Below are positions 23,208 through 34,920 of a stretch of 64,000 nucleotides of DNA, in pieces. The notes below the pieces were generated by a model. It made no database searches and was not told the DNA's origin. It saw only the letters and a program-made list of their open reading frames with translations. The translations under genes and the position numbers were made by a program. Source of the stretch: Manihot esculenta (lineage: Eukaryota; Streptophyta; Magnoliopsida; Malpighiales; Euphorbiaceae); NCBI RefSeq assembly GCF_001659605.2, contig NC_035164.2:8295038-8359037 (forward strand), given 5' to 3'. Numbering within the stretch: the stretch's first letter is position 1; each line of letters begins with the position of its first letter.

Positions 23208-25394
23208 TGTAACGACCCAAAATCGGACCGCTACCGGCGCTAGGATCCAGATCGACTTAAGGTCGAGCCTAGCATACAACCTGTCATAACTGATAAATCC
23301 CATACATGATCATACATTTTCATAAAAACTTAAACTTTTTCATACACCAAACTTGACCTGTGCATGCATTAATACTGAATACATAAAAACCCCACACTAG
23401 AGCCCTCATCAAATGCTCTAGTGGGGCAACATATCATATATCAAGCTTGGTTTACATTACATTAATAAAACATTACATAAAGATCATGTATCAGAAGGGA
23501 TTAACCATAAACTCTAGGGTCAAGCACAATACTAATCCTCAATACAATTCTATACAATATCTTATATTACATTACATTACATTATCTTTTCATATCATGT
23601 CCACTACTAAACTATTACATACACTATGCCTTTACTCTTGCTGACCTCCTGGTCTATCCCGAACCTGCAAGCCTGGGGGTTAAGGGAAAGGGGTGAGCTA
23701 CTAGAGCCCAGTGAGCAGAATAGTAAAACAATATATTAAAACATATGCTTTCGTGGAATGCATCACATCACAAACAATTCACATCAAGGATGGACTTGTC
23801 ACCAATAGCCCTCTACACATTCCAATGGTGCTAGGGGCGTAGAATGGGCCTCACTGGTCTTTCTCTTAACATAACATAACATAACATTCCAATGTGCTAG
23901 GGGCGTAGAATGGGCCTCACTGATCTTTCTCTTACATCGTGCCAGGGGCGTAGAATGGGTCTCACTGGACTTCCGTACCGTATCATCGTCATCATATCAT
24001 ATCGAGAGCTAATAGGTCATCCAACATCCATCCACATCAACATCATAATATGCAATGCAACATATTCATGAATTCTAATGCAAACAACCTAGTATATATC
24101 ATGGCATTCGTGATGCATGAACATGCTCAAAATTTATTTACTTTGAAACATAAAGATCCATTCTACTCACCTCAGGCTGACTCTTAACAGACTCTGAAGC
24201 AGCTATCTCACTGCTGGGGTCCTCGGTTCCTTGGGTTCGAACCTACACAAGTGGACTCAAATGAGGGACCAAACATACACTAACATGACTCTAAACATCT
24301 CCCCAAAAACCCCCTAAAACATCATAAAACATGCATAGAAAACATGCAAAAGAAGGCTGAACAGGGCACTTTCGGCAGTAGGTTCGGTGGCTGAAAGTCC
24401 CTCCAGAGCCGAAAGTCATGCACTTTCGAGGGCAGGGTTCGGCGGCCGAAAGTGCTTCCAGAGCCGAAAGTCACCCACTTTCGGCGGCAGGTTCGGCGGC
24501 CGAAACTCCCTTTCAAAGCCGAAAGTCCAACTTTCGGGGGCAGGGTTTGGCAGCCAGAATTGCCTCCCCAGGCAGGTTCGACGGCCGAACATGGCTTCGG
24601 CAGCCGAACCTGAGTTCTTCCAGAATGGGAGAACTTAAGCCTCTCATGGACATTTTGCCTCCCAAACCCTCCAAACTCATACACAATACTCCCAAGCATG
24701 CATAAACATGTATTCAAGCATATAGGGGTCTCAACTAGTCTATACCCCAACAAACATCAACATAGCAACATACATTAAACACACATTTCATCCTTAAACT
24801 CACATAAACCCTAACATTTTACAATTAACCTAATCATGCATCAAAACTTTCTAAAACCCCTCAAAACTTACTAAAAACATAAAAGAAAGGTAGGATCTAC
24901 GCTTACCTCTTGAAAAATCGAGAGGAGAGGCGATCCAAACTTGGAGTTGTGGAGGAAATGGCTCTGGGGTCTCCAAGTTTCCAAACTTCGATCTTTGCTC
25001 AAAAATCTTCAAAACCAAGTTAAAACTCATCAAAAACATGAATGATTTGAAGGAAGACATCAAAACTAACCATGGAAGGGCATGGACTCACCTTTGCCCG
25101 AAAATGGAGGAGAAAACTCGCCCATTTTCGGACATGGGGCCTTTTATAGGTGGCTGGCCAGACCACCTTTGGGGGCCAAAGGTGCTCCCTAAACTGCACC
25201 ACGTTCGGCGGCCGAACCTAGATTTCCTTCCAAGGCACTTTTCTTTCAAAAAATCAATTTCTTTCTTACTTAAAACCTTAAAACACATGAAAACATTTTA
25301 GAAAAACATAATTTACCCTTCTAGAGGTTTCCGACATCCGAGATTCCACCGAAAAATAGGAAATTCTGATGCCAGGGTCTAGCCGGGTATTACA
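23208..25394 (-). mobile_element. Solo Tekay-type LTR inserted in Athila gag
   Basis: A complete 2187-bp LTR on the minus strand. The plus strand starts TGTAACGACCCAAAATCGG and ends GCCGGGTATTACA. It is flanked by a perfect 5-bp direct repeat, ATCTT (23203-23207 and 25395-25399). No internal region is present, so the element has been reduced by LTR-LTR recombination. It contains a TATA box (CTATAAAAGG on the minus strand, 25142-25149), a palindrome cluster at 24369-24612, and about three units of the TGCTAGGGGCGTAGAATGGG repeat at 23825-23970. Antisense and shadow ORFs here come from the palindromes. Confidence 0.95.
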
Positions 25395-25399
25395 ATCTT

Positions 25400-26746
25400 C
25401 ATCAGCAACAGCAACAAATCTGGTATCTGCCATACAATCTGCTGCACCTGCTGCAGAATTTGCTGAACCTGCTACTACACCTGTTGCTATATTTGCTGCA
25501 CAAATCACTGCTGTATCTGCTACACAAATCGCTGCTGTACCTATTGAATAAGTTGCTGAACTAATTGCTGAAACTGCTGTATATGCTGCATTTGTTGAAT
25601 CTATGGCTGCACAAGCTGCTGCACTCAAAACCAGCCCTTAAAACTGCACCAGAACCAGCCCAAAAACCAAAAATTTTTGCTAAAAAAATTCCAGAACCAG
25701 CCCTTAAAATAGTAGCTGAACGAGCTGCTATAAAGACAGTCATAGCAGCACCTAAAGAGGCAGAAAATGCAGCAGCCACTGCTCTTGAACCAGCTGCTAT
25801 CCTTGCTGAATTTGAAGCTAAAAACGTTGAGGCAAGAGCTCCAATGGCACAAGAAAGAACTCTTTGCGAACTAGCAACACCCTTGGATGATCAAGCACTA
25901 TAGTGCATCACTTACCCACCTTTGGCAGCCCCTTTTGAGCTCAAAACCGGATTAATTCATCTCATTCCAAAATTCAGAGGTCTGAAAAATGAAGATTTAC
26001 ACAAGCACCTTAAAGAATTTCACATTGTGTGCTCAGCAATGAGGCCTCAAGGTATTTCTGAAGAGCATGTTAAATTAAGAGCTTTTCCCTTTTCTCTTGA
26101 TGATTTTGCCAAGGATTGGCTATTCTACTTGCCACCTAGATCCATCACATCATGGGCTGGTATGGTAAGAGCATTATTGAGCAAATTCTTTCCTACCTCA
26201 AAAGCCATTGGTATCCGTCAAGAAATAAGTGGTATAAGGCAAAAGCATTCTGAAGGCTTGTATGAGTACTGGGAAAGATTCAAAAGGTTGTGCACAAGCT
26301 GCCCTTAACATGATATTTCTGACAAATCACTCATTGAATATTTTTATGGAGGTTTGCTACCTTCAGAAAGAAAGTTTATTGATGCAGCATGTGGAGGACC
26401 AATTGAAGACAAGTCACCTCAAGCCATAAGGGATTTAATTTCCACCATGGCAACAGCCTCACAGCAATTTGGAGACCAAAAACAGCCACCAAGAAGGGTA
26501 AATGAGGTGAGTACATCCTCCTTAGCATCCCAAATCTCTGATCTCACCAATGCTGTCCGTAGCCTTGTTGTGGGTCAAGCCCAACAAGCCCAACAAATTC
26601 AGCAACCCAAGCCATGTGGAATATGTGCAAACATAAACCACCCAACTGACCTATGTCCTTCCCTTCAAGAAGAGGGCCAGCAAGACAATGCAGTTGGAGG
26701 ATTTAATGGGCAAAGACGATACGATCCCTATTCTAACACCTACAAC
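25400..26746 (+). pseudogene. Athila-type gag, main segment (element A)
   Basis: This continues the gag frame. First comes an Ala/Pro/Glu-rich low-complexity region (about 25410-25890). Then comes the conserved Athila capsid, starting at the reading CITYPP and including LKTGLIHLIPKFRGL, HLKEFHIVCSAMRPQG, FPFSLDDFAKDWL, FFPTSKAIGIRQEISGIRQ, YEYWERFKRLCTSCP and IEYFYGGLLPSERKFIDAA. A zinc knuckle CX2CX4HX4C (CGICANINHPTDLC) lies near 26613-26655. Damage: a stop at 25549-25551, a frame change near 25620, and stops at 25901-25903 and 26306-26308. A MITE interrupts it right after YDPYSNTYN. Gag would form the capsid of the cytoplasmic virus-like particle. Confidence 0.85.
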
Positions 26747-27244
26747 TAGGGGTGAGTAGTATTCGGTTCAAACCGAAAAAACTGACCGAACCGAATTAAT
26801 TTCAAAATTCAGTTCGGTTTTTTATTCAATTCAGTTCAGTTTTTTATTCAATTCGGTTCGATTTGGTTTTTAATTTTAAAAATTTTGGTTATTTCGGTTT
26901 GATTCGATTTTGATCAGAAAAAAATCGAAAAAACCAAACCGAACCGATTAGTGATAATAATATCTTATTTTCAATAATATAGAGAAATTAAATTATATTA
27001 AGATTAAAATATTTTAATTAAATTTTAAAATATTAAAAATAAAGTGTAAAAAATAAAAATTTATTAAAAATCGAAATCGATCAAACCGAACCGAATCGAA
27101 CTGAATCAGATCGATTCGGTTTGATTTGGTTTCTGACCAAAATCAGTTCGGTTTGGTTTTTATAAATACTAAAATTTCGGTTTTCAATTTATTCGGTTAG
27201 GTTCATTTCGGTTCAAAACCAAACCGACCGAATGCTCACTCCTA
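26747..27244 (+). mobile_element. hAT-like MITE inserted in Athila gag
   Basis: A 498-bp element. Its ends are TAGGGGTGAG...ATTCGG on the left and, reverse-complemented, TAGGAGTGAGCATTCGG on the right. It is flanked by 8-bp direct repeats CCTACAAC (26739-26746) and TCTACAAC (27245-27252), one mismatch apart. An 8-bp TSD with a TAGGGGTG terminus suits hAT-derived MITEs. The interior is a run of GGTTCGGTTT-type repeats and their complement and has no coding capacity. Excising it joins the gag codons ...YN|PGW... in frame. Confidence 0.8.
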
Positions 27245-27871
27245 TCTACAACCCAGGTTGGAGGGACCACCCGAATTTCAGTTATCCAAGAGCCAATCAA
27301 TATCCAACCTATCAGCAAAGAAATCCAGCCCAAGATGCACCTCAGAAATCCAATACACCCCTCGAAGAGATCATGAAGTCCTTAGCAAATACGGTGCAAA
27401 ACCTTGAGCAGCAAATGAGTCAAATGGCCACTTCAATGAGTAAACTTGAATCACAAGGAAAGCTACCCTCCCAAACTGAAATCAATCCAAGACAGATTAC
27501 TAGTGCCATCACATTGAGGAGTGGAAAAGAACTTCAAAATGACAGAACTGAGCATAGAACTGCCTAAATGCACAAACAGGCTGCTGAAGAGATGCTGCTG
27601 GAAAGTGATCCAGGAAGTCGATTTGCTCAAATCACTGGCCAAATTGACAAACAGACAGAACTGCCCAGCAAGAACGATTTGCCAAACCTCCAGAGAATGC
27701 AGACTTCGATTTGCCCAAATCAACAGTCCAGGTAGAATCCAAGCCAAAGCAAAAGAAGACAGAACAACAACCAGAAGAAAAATTCAAGGTACCACCTCCC
27801 TTTCCAAAATCTCAAAAGGAAAAAGAAGAAAAAGAAATACTTGAAACCTTTCGCAAAGTGGAGATCAATAT
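27245..27871 (+). pseudogene. Athila-type gag C-terminus and gag-protease linker (element A)
   Basis: The frame resumes as PGWRDHPNFSYPRANQYP. It continues through a Gln-rich coiled segment (LANTVQNLEQQMSQMATSMS) and ITSAITLRSGKEL, the motif that precedes the protease in Athila polyproteins, and stops at 27565-27567. Downstream, another frame reads VPPPFPKSQKEKEEKE and ILETFRKVEINI, also a conserved Athila segment, before element B interrupts it at 27871/27872. The protease and polymerase of A should lie beyond 64 kb. Confidence 0.8.
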
Positions 27872-30254
27872 TGTAACGACTTGGAAATCGGACCGCTACC
27901 GGCGCTAGGATCCAGGTCGGCTTAAGGCCGCTGGGACCCATAGCAAGTCTGACATACATCCTGTACAACTCGTATAATCCCATACATGATCAAACATTCC
28001 ATAAAAAAAAACTTTAAAACATTTACTATGCCAAGCTTGACCTGAACATACAACATACTATAAACATATAACCCACACCAGAGCCCTCATCAAATGCCCT
28101 AGTGTGGTCCACATTACATGTGTCAAGCCTGGTTTCTCATATCAACAATAAAACATAACATACATCATGTACAAAAAGGGATTAACCAGACCTTAGGGCC
28201 AAGCATAATACTAATCCATAAACATAACTCTACCATACGTTACATTTCATTACATTACATTATCTTACAATACATTATATCATTTTACATTACATGTCCA
28301 CGCTAACATGCTAATCTATTACATAAACATAACATTAATCCTTGTCGACTTCCCGCACTACCTCAGACCTGCAAACCTGGGGGTTAGGGGAAAGGGGTGA
28401 GCTAAAAAGCCAGTGAGCAGAACAGGGAAAAACAGTTTAATAAATCATATGCTATCATGGAATGCGTCACAGCACAAACATTTCACATCACGGATGGACA
28501 TGACCACCAAAACTCCCTCTGTCTGTGTCTGGCCCTCGAAGGAGCTCCTCAGGACTTTTGTAACATATCATGGTGCCCGGCCCTCGAAGGGGCTCCTCAG
28601 GACTTCGGTAACATAACATAGTGCCCGGCCCTTGGAGGGGCTCCTCAGGACTTCATTAACATATCATAGCTAGGGCTATTGGGGTCGCCTTGGTCCATCC
28701 ACATCAACAGCAAATTATGCAATGCAACATCTTCGTGAAATCTAATGCAACAGTCTAATACATAAACATAGCAATCATGATGCATGAACATGCGTAAAAC
28801 ATTTGAGTTAGTTCTACTCACCTCTGGCAGACGCTGGACTGACTCTGCAACAGCTAACACTGCTAGTCTCCTCGGTCCCTCGGGTCCGATCCTACACAGG
28901 TGGACTCGAATGAGGTGTCAAACACACTCTAAACAACTCATAAACAACTCCCCATAAACCCCCTAAAACATCTTAAAACAATCATAGAAATCATGCAAAG
29001 GAAGGCTAAACAGGGCACTTTCGGCGGTAGGTTCGGTGGCCGAAAGTCCCTCTAGAGCCGAAAGCCATGCACCTTCGGTGGCACCTTCGGTGGCACCTTC
29101 GGCGGCCGAAGGTTCCTTCCAGATCCGAAACTCATGCATGTTCGGCGGCACCTTCGGCGGTCGAAACTCCCCTCCAAAGCCGAAAGTCCAACTTTCGAGG
29201 GCAGGGTTCGGCAGCCAAAAGCTTGCCTCCACAAGCAGGTGCGGCGGCCGAAAGTCCCTTCGGCGGCCGAAAGTCCCTTCGGCGGTCGAAAGTCCCTTCG
29301 GCGGCCGAAAGTCCCTTCGGCGGCCGAAAGTCCCTTCGGCGGCCGAACCTGAGCACTTCCAGTATGGTAGAACTCAGCCTCCGCATGCACAAACAGCCTC
29401 CAAACCTTCCAAAACAACCCAAAACCTCACATGCTCTCTCCCAAACATGCATACACACTCCCTCATGCATATAGGGCATAAACTAACTTAAACCTCCCAA
29501 CAAACATCACATAAACAAACATTAGGCATAAAACCACATAAACCCTATCATGCACATCTACTCTATCCCATGCATCAAAACTCCTTAAAACTTACTTAAA
29601 ACAAAGAAAAGGGTGTGGATCTACACTTACCTCTTGAAGATCGAGGGTTGGTGCGATCCCTAACTTGGAGATGGGAGAAATCTAGCTCCTTGGGTCTCCA
29701 AGCTCCAAAACTTGATCTTAAGCTTTAAAACTTCAAAACCCAAGCTAAAACTTGTCAAAACTTGAAAGATTTGGAGAAAGAACATGAAATCAACCAAAGG
29801 AGGACATGAACTCACCCTAGCTCGAGAATGGGGAGAAAACTCGCCCATTTTCGGTCTGAGGGCCTTTTATAGGTGGCCGGTCAACCACCTTTGGCGGCCA
29901 AAGCTGCTTTCAAAATCTCACCACGTTCGGCTGCTGAACATGGGGTTCGGCTGCTGAACATGGGGTTCAGCGGCCGAAAGAAAGCCACTTTCGGAAGCCT
30001 AACGTGCCTCCTAAACTATCCCATGTTCGGCGGCCGAACTTGAGGTTCGGCGGCCGAACCTGGGTTCTGTCTCCATGGTCTTTTCTTTTCAAAACTCAAT
30101 TTCTTTTGCATTAAAACCATAAAATCATGTGAAAACATTTTAGAAAACACATTTTACCCTTCTAAAAGGCTCCGGCATCCGAGATTTTTGGATTCCAACA
30201 GAGATTCAGCCGAAAAGTCGGGATTCCGATGCCAGGATCTAGCCGGGTATTACA
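27872..30254 (-). repeat. 3' LTR of Tekay-type element B
   Basis: A 2383-bp LTR, minus orientation: the plus strand starts TGTAACGACTTGGAAATCGG and ends GCCGGGTATTACA. The TATA box (CTATAAAAGG on the minus strand) is at 29865-29872. The palindrome clusters are strong, including a tandem array at 29241-29348. In place of the usual CATTCTACGCCCC repeat, this LTR carries three different units of about 45 bp at 28530-28668 (GCCCGGCCCTCGAAGGGG...CTCAGGACTT). The five bases before the insertion, AATAT (27867-27871), should recur at the far end of B. Confidence 0.92.
29241..29348 (-). repeat. 19-bp tandem array of the LTR palindrome (element B)
   Basis: Six consecutive units of period 19 bp built on CGGCGGCCGAAAGTCCCTT, the third with one C-to-T change. 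The unit is the family palindrome plus a short spacer, locally amplified relative to other LTRs of the family. Confidence 0.9.
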
Positions 30255-30292
30255 TTCTTCCCCCCTTTAAGAACATTCGTCCCCGAATGTTC
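30255..30292 (-). other. Polypurine tract and conserved hairpin of element B
   Basis: On the minus strand AAAGGGGGGAAGAA abuts the 3' LTR and would prime plus-strand synthesis. Just upstream, arms GAACATTCG and CGAATGTTC flank a 4-base loop. Confidence 0.8.
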
Positions 30293-30348
30293 AAACAACA
30301 AACAAACAAGCAGCAAGCAAGCAAGCAAACAAAGCCTAAAAACCTCTC

Positions 30349-32448
30349 CTAAAAGAGATACGGGTACTGCTGGAGTATAAACTCCCGGATCTCTCAGGCA
30401 CCTTTTTCCGTTAGGTGGTGATTCCAAAGGGCTTTCACCATCGGGATTCCTTGTTCCTTAGCTTCCTAACTTGTGTGTCTATGATCCGCACTCGATGCTC
30501 AACATAGGTGAGACTCCCTGAGATCTCCACCTCTGGTTCTTTAAGAACCTCACTTGGATCTGACACAAACTTCCATAACACAGGAACATGGAAATCCGAA
30601 TGGACTCTCTCTATTAAAGCAGGTAACTAGCTTATAAGATACATCCCCAATCCTTTGCAGGACTTCAAAGGGTCCAATGTATCTTGGAGCTACTTTACCC
30701 TTTGACCCATAACGAATCACTTCTTTATTGGAGACACCATAAGCAATACTCCAACCTTCTCCTGAACTCCACAAGCTTCCGCTGCGCACTCTGATCCTTT
30801 CTCTTCTCCCTTCTTCTCTACTGAACTGACTTCTTCTCTGACCCTTGATAGGTATGGAATACCTGTTCTTGGTAGCGACCTTGTTCAACTACCTGAAGTC
30901 GACACAAGGTCTCAAGGATCTATCCTGCTTTTCCCATAACAACACTGGAGCAATCCAGGGTGAGGTACTAGGTCGGATAAAACCCTTGTCTACCAAGACT
31001 CGCAACTGCTCTTTCAACTTCTACAACTCTGCAGGTGCCATCCTGTAGAGAAGAATAGAGATGAACCTGATTCCTGATATCACTTCTCTGTCCAAACTCT
31101 ATCTCCCTAGCAGGTGGTAAACCTGACAGCTTGCCTGGAAAAACATCTAAAAACTCTCTCACAACTGACACTGAGGCTGGTTCCCTGACCTGACTGCTAA
31201 ACTCTCAACAAGAGCTCGAACCCTCAGACAACCCTTCCTACGCACCCTACGAGCCTGACAGGCTGACATCAAACCTCTAGGCATCCCTACACTGTCCCCT
31301 CTGCAGACTACCTCTGACCCATTCTGTCCTCTGAACCTGACTACCTTGTCTCTACGGCCCAAGGTAGCACCACGAGTAGAAAAACCCAATCCATCCCTAG
31401 AATGACGTCCAGACAGTCAAGTCTAGGACCTCAAGGTCGGGTGGAAGGCATCTACTCTCAACTGACACTGAACTGGACCGGCAGACTGACTCTACCACAG
31501 ATGGATCACACGTGCGTCCACTGACCCAAAGAGGACACTCTAGACCAGAAGTTATCAACTCAACCTCTCGACGGCTCCTAGAGCAACTAAAGAAAAAGAA
31601 ACACCAGGGTTCACAAAAACATACACATCAGAACATTCAAAAGTGAGCGTACCTGACACCACCGTGTTCGATGTGTTTGCCTCTTACTGAGCCTCGGTGA
31701 AGATCCGAGCTGAAGCTGATGGACCTTCTACGCGGGAACCTTCAGAAGAAAAGGCTGACCCTCTCCCTCTGCCTCGACCACTATCCTGAGACATGGCTGG
31801 AGCTGCTGGCTGAGCCGCTCTACCTGAAGTTGCCCGCTGGGACTGTGCCAACCAGGGCGCAATAGGACACTCACGTACCATGTGCCCTTCCTGACCGCAT
31901 CTAAAACATAGATTAGTCCTAATCAGACAGACTCCCTTGTGCGGCCTTCCACACCTCAAGCATTTTGAACTGCCTGAGCCCGAGCTTGAGCCACTACCAA
32001 AACCCAGACTGGACTTCAACCGATTCCAAAACTTGCTCTTCTTCGATCTTCTGAGGCCTCTGCCCCCCTTCTTGGTTTTTCCCCACTTTTTACTTCTCAT
32101 GGCAGCTGTACTCAGAGTGGAGGGATCAATTCCTCCTGAACCCGAGATTCTGGAATCCTGAGTCTGAGCGTCTTCTTGAGACTCTCCCATTCCTTCTTCA
32201 AACATGCTCACATCCAGACCTCCATCTCTCCTCTGAATATCCATCTCTACTTCTCTCACATCTGCAGATATTCTCCTTAGATCCATTCCTTCTCTGCTCA
32301 CATCAAAAGACCTTCCACGGTCCCTTGATGTTTCCCATCTGCCGACTCTACACGACTGCGCTCTTGGCAGAGCAGGGGGAAAGGTGCCCATACCTTCCCT
32401 CTCAGATGGAACTTCAGTCGATTCCACAGATCGACGAGTGCCTCGCAT
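30349..32448 (-). pseudogene. Internally deleted Tekay gag-pol of element B
   Basis: The Gag start MRGTRRSVESTEV is at 32448. Most of the capsid is missing: the sequence jumps near 32110 from SRISGSGGIDPS to STAAMRSKKWGKTKKG. Both zinc knuckles remain (CLRCGRPHKGVC and [14 protein letters not shown]). The protease/RT linker survives in broken frames ([33 protein letters not shown]). A second large deletion near 30835 joins the RT start (MNKVATKNRYSIP) to the integrase C-terminus ([19 protein letters not shown]), removing the RT core, RNase H and the integrase catalytic core. A chromodomain remnant lies at 30349-30560. It cannot encode active enzymes, so any past movement had to be in trans or predate the deletions. 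Confidence 0.88.
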
Positions 32449-32700
32449 CCTAGCTCCTCTGAAGAACAACACACAATCATACAAACATTAGCATCATACG
32501 GTTCATGTGAAAACACGTGAACCTGCATCACATACATAGCATAACATTAATGCACATGCATAAAATCATGGCATTTCACATCATCATTCAAGACAAGACT
32601 CTACATCCTATCCTAGTGGACATGATTTTGCCTATTGTGCTTGCCCTTCTATGACATCTATGAGCCCGACACAATATAGCTCCGACCATGTGAACCTAGG

Positions 32701-32712
32701 GCTCTGATACCA
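32701..32712 (-). other. Primer binding site, tRNA-iMet type (element B)
   Basis: The minus strand reads TGGTATCAGAGC three bases inside the 5' LTR, complementary to the 3' end of initiator tRNA-Met. The same 12-mer is present in D and E. Confidence 0.88.
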
Positions 32713-32715
32713 ATC

Positions 32716-32947
32716 TGTAACGATCCGAAAACCGAACCGCTACCGGCGCTAGGATCCAGGTCGGCTTAAGGCCGCCGGGACCCGTAGCAAGCCTGACATA
32801 CATCCTGTACAACTGGTATAATCCCATACATGATCAAACATTCCATAAAAAAAAACTTTAAAACATTTACTATGCCAAGCTTGACCTGAACATACAACAT
32901 ACTATAAACATATAACCCATACCAGAGCCCTCATCAAATGCCCTAGT
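32716..32947 (-). repeat. 5' LTR of element B, cut after 232 bp by a CACTA element
   Basis: The sequence matches the terminal 230 bp of the 3' LTR at 27872, up to CATCAAATGCCCTAGT, then stops at the CACTA terminus. In the intact LTR the next bases are GTGGTCC; these should reappear after the far CACTA end, preceded by the 3-bp TSD AGT. Confidence 0.9.
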
Positions 32948-33560
32948 CACTACAACATATTACATCTCTAGTTACGATACGTAGCTACAAAACAAATTAT
33001 TGTGGCTAATATATTTATTTTATTACGGCTAAAAACCTATTGTGGCTAATTTAAACTATTTAGTAACAAAAATGCAACAATTATAACTAATATGTATTTT
33101 TTGTTTTATTTTATATATAATGTAACTATTTGTTGACTATTTGCCACAATTAATTTTAGCTACAAAGTAATATCATAGCTAATAGATATAATAGCTATAA
33201 ATTTAATTTTTTTTGTAACAATTACTACCATTGTAGTCACAACACATTAATATTATAGGTAATAATTTTAATAGCCACAAAGCTAATATGATTGTAGTAA
33301 TAATTATTTTATTAGCTACAGTTTATTAGTCATTACAAAAAATTTGTGGCAGAAACATAAAAATATTAGTCATGTAATTATGTTTGTTATAACTATTACT
33401 AAATCATTAGCCACAACATCGTAGCTAAATGAATTGTATGAGTACTATGATATTTTAGTTATAATTATCAAAGAGTCATGGAATTAGCTATCAAATTAGC
33501 CACAATTATATAACTACGATAGAATACTATAACTAATAAAATATTAGTCATTAACGAAAG
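32948..33560. repeat. CACTA subterminal repeat region
   Basis: Many 9-10-bp copies of TTGTGGCTAA and TAGC(C/T)ACAA in both orientations with irregular spacing. In En/Spm such motifs bind the TNPA-type protein; that role is inferred by family. Confidence 0.75.
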
Positions 33561-34920
33561 TTAGTCTTAATTCTACAGAATTATTGTATTTTTTTCAGAC
33601 TTGAATATAGTCGGTTTTTTCAGACTTCAATACTAGTTCTTCTATGATTCTCGATTTTAAATCGGTTCTTCATGAACCTTACTCTGTCAAATAATTATAT
33701 CTTAGAAAATTTATCTCTTAATTGAAACCATATACATAATTATATTTTCTAGTTCCTATTCTTCTCTTAGAGCTGAGACCAGAATTAAAACCTAAACCTG
33801 AACCATAGAAATATAATTGGAACCAATACTAGAACTAAGAAAAAAATTGGTATCAATTTCTTAATTTCCAGGAATCGTTGTTTTTATCTAGTACCGCTTT
33901 CTTCTAGGAATCAGTTTCAGAACCGGTATTACACACCCTTAGTAACATGAACTTTACACTGCCATATGCTTAAAGGTGAGCATTTTATAACCATCACCGT
34001 GACCAATTAGCAAATTTGAAAATTATGGTAATTGAAAATTTCTTACAGAATTACTAATTATTGAAAATAATTACTAATCGGTAACCAAAAAACCAAAATT
34101 CTTTATCCACAATATATAAATTAAATTTATACCAAAATTATTCCAAATTTTTAACCAACGATTTAACACCTTTAGGGTCTCATTCCATCAAAAAACACAA
34201 TTATGCCAAATTTGGTACACTTAAATTTTTTTTTTTACATACTTGAATTTTTTTTACCTACATATTTGTATTTTGCGTATAAATTAATTTTGAAGTTTTT
34301 TTTTTGAAAATAAATTTATTTTGATGTTAAAAATACAACTCTACAAAGGTGTGGTCATGATTTTTTTCTTTTAAAAAAAAATTCATAGCGTTGATTTTGA
34401 ATCTGCTTAAACAAATTAAAATTATTTTATTTTGCTTATTTAATTAAAAATATAAAATATTTTAATTATAAAAAAGTAAAAATAAATAATATTATATTAA
34501 TTAATAAAGGGAACCCTATCAATTAGTGGCGACAATATAATGATAAGCTTGCTAATATATATATTTTTGGCTTGGTGGAATGAAAACCTTAAAATTAAAA
34601 ATTCCCTCCCTACAGCCGCTACTGCTACCGCTACGAATTCTAATTTTCATTCTCACTCATGATTCATTCAGTTTTCAATTTCTGTCCACTAACAAAAGGA
34701 GAAGCTCCCACTATCAAATCCAATCAGGTACGTTTAAAATTACAAAAGCCTTAAAATTAATGTTTCATTGTAATTGTTCTAGGTTAAACACGTGAAAGGC
34801 ATCTGATATTTACTTTTCATTCGTTTTTCATCTGTTAAAAAGCTTTGATTCACTATTTTTATATTAATTTATCCTCTATGTGTAATATTCAATTTTTTCC
34901 ATGAAGCAGAAGCAAACATC
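33561..34920. other. CACTA interior without recognised gene
   Basis: AT-rich sequence. The stretch at about 33600-33940 has GGTTCTT/AAGAACC-like complementary blocks and ends ACACACCCTTAG, which could be a hAT-like MITE end, but the other end is not clear. A frame at 34580-34795 has no motif and may be leader sequence of the transposase-like gene. Confidence 0.35.

Noticed and set aside
24322..24753. Overlapping ORFs on both strands in the LTR palindrome region (also at 29036-29491, 40007-40225, 45437-45984, 53070-53617, 57558-58113)
   Set aside because: They encode only repeats such as GGRKS, FGRRT and SAAE, produced by reading TTCGGCGGCCGAA in all six frames; no protein family is involved.
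25278..25628. Ala/Ile-rich minus-strand ORF
   Set aside because: It is the antisense shadow of the Ala-rich gag segment of element A and runs into the solo LTR.
29241..29348. CRISPR-like regular repeat array
   Set aside because: The repeats are head-to-tail 19-bp units without unique spacers, inside a plant LTR; CRISPR arrays do not occur in plant nuclear DNA.
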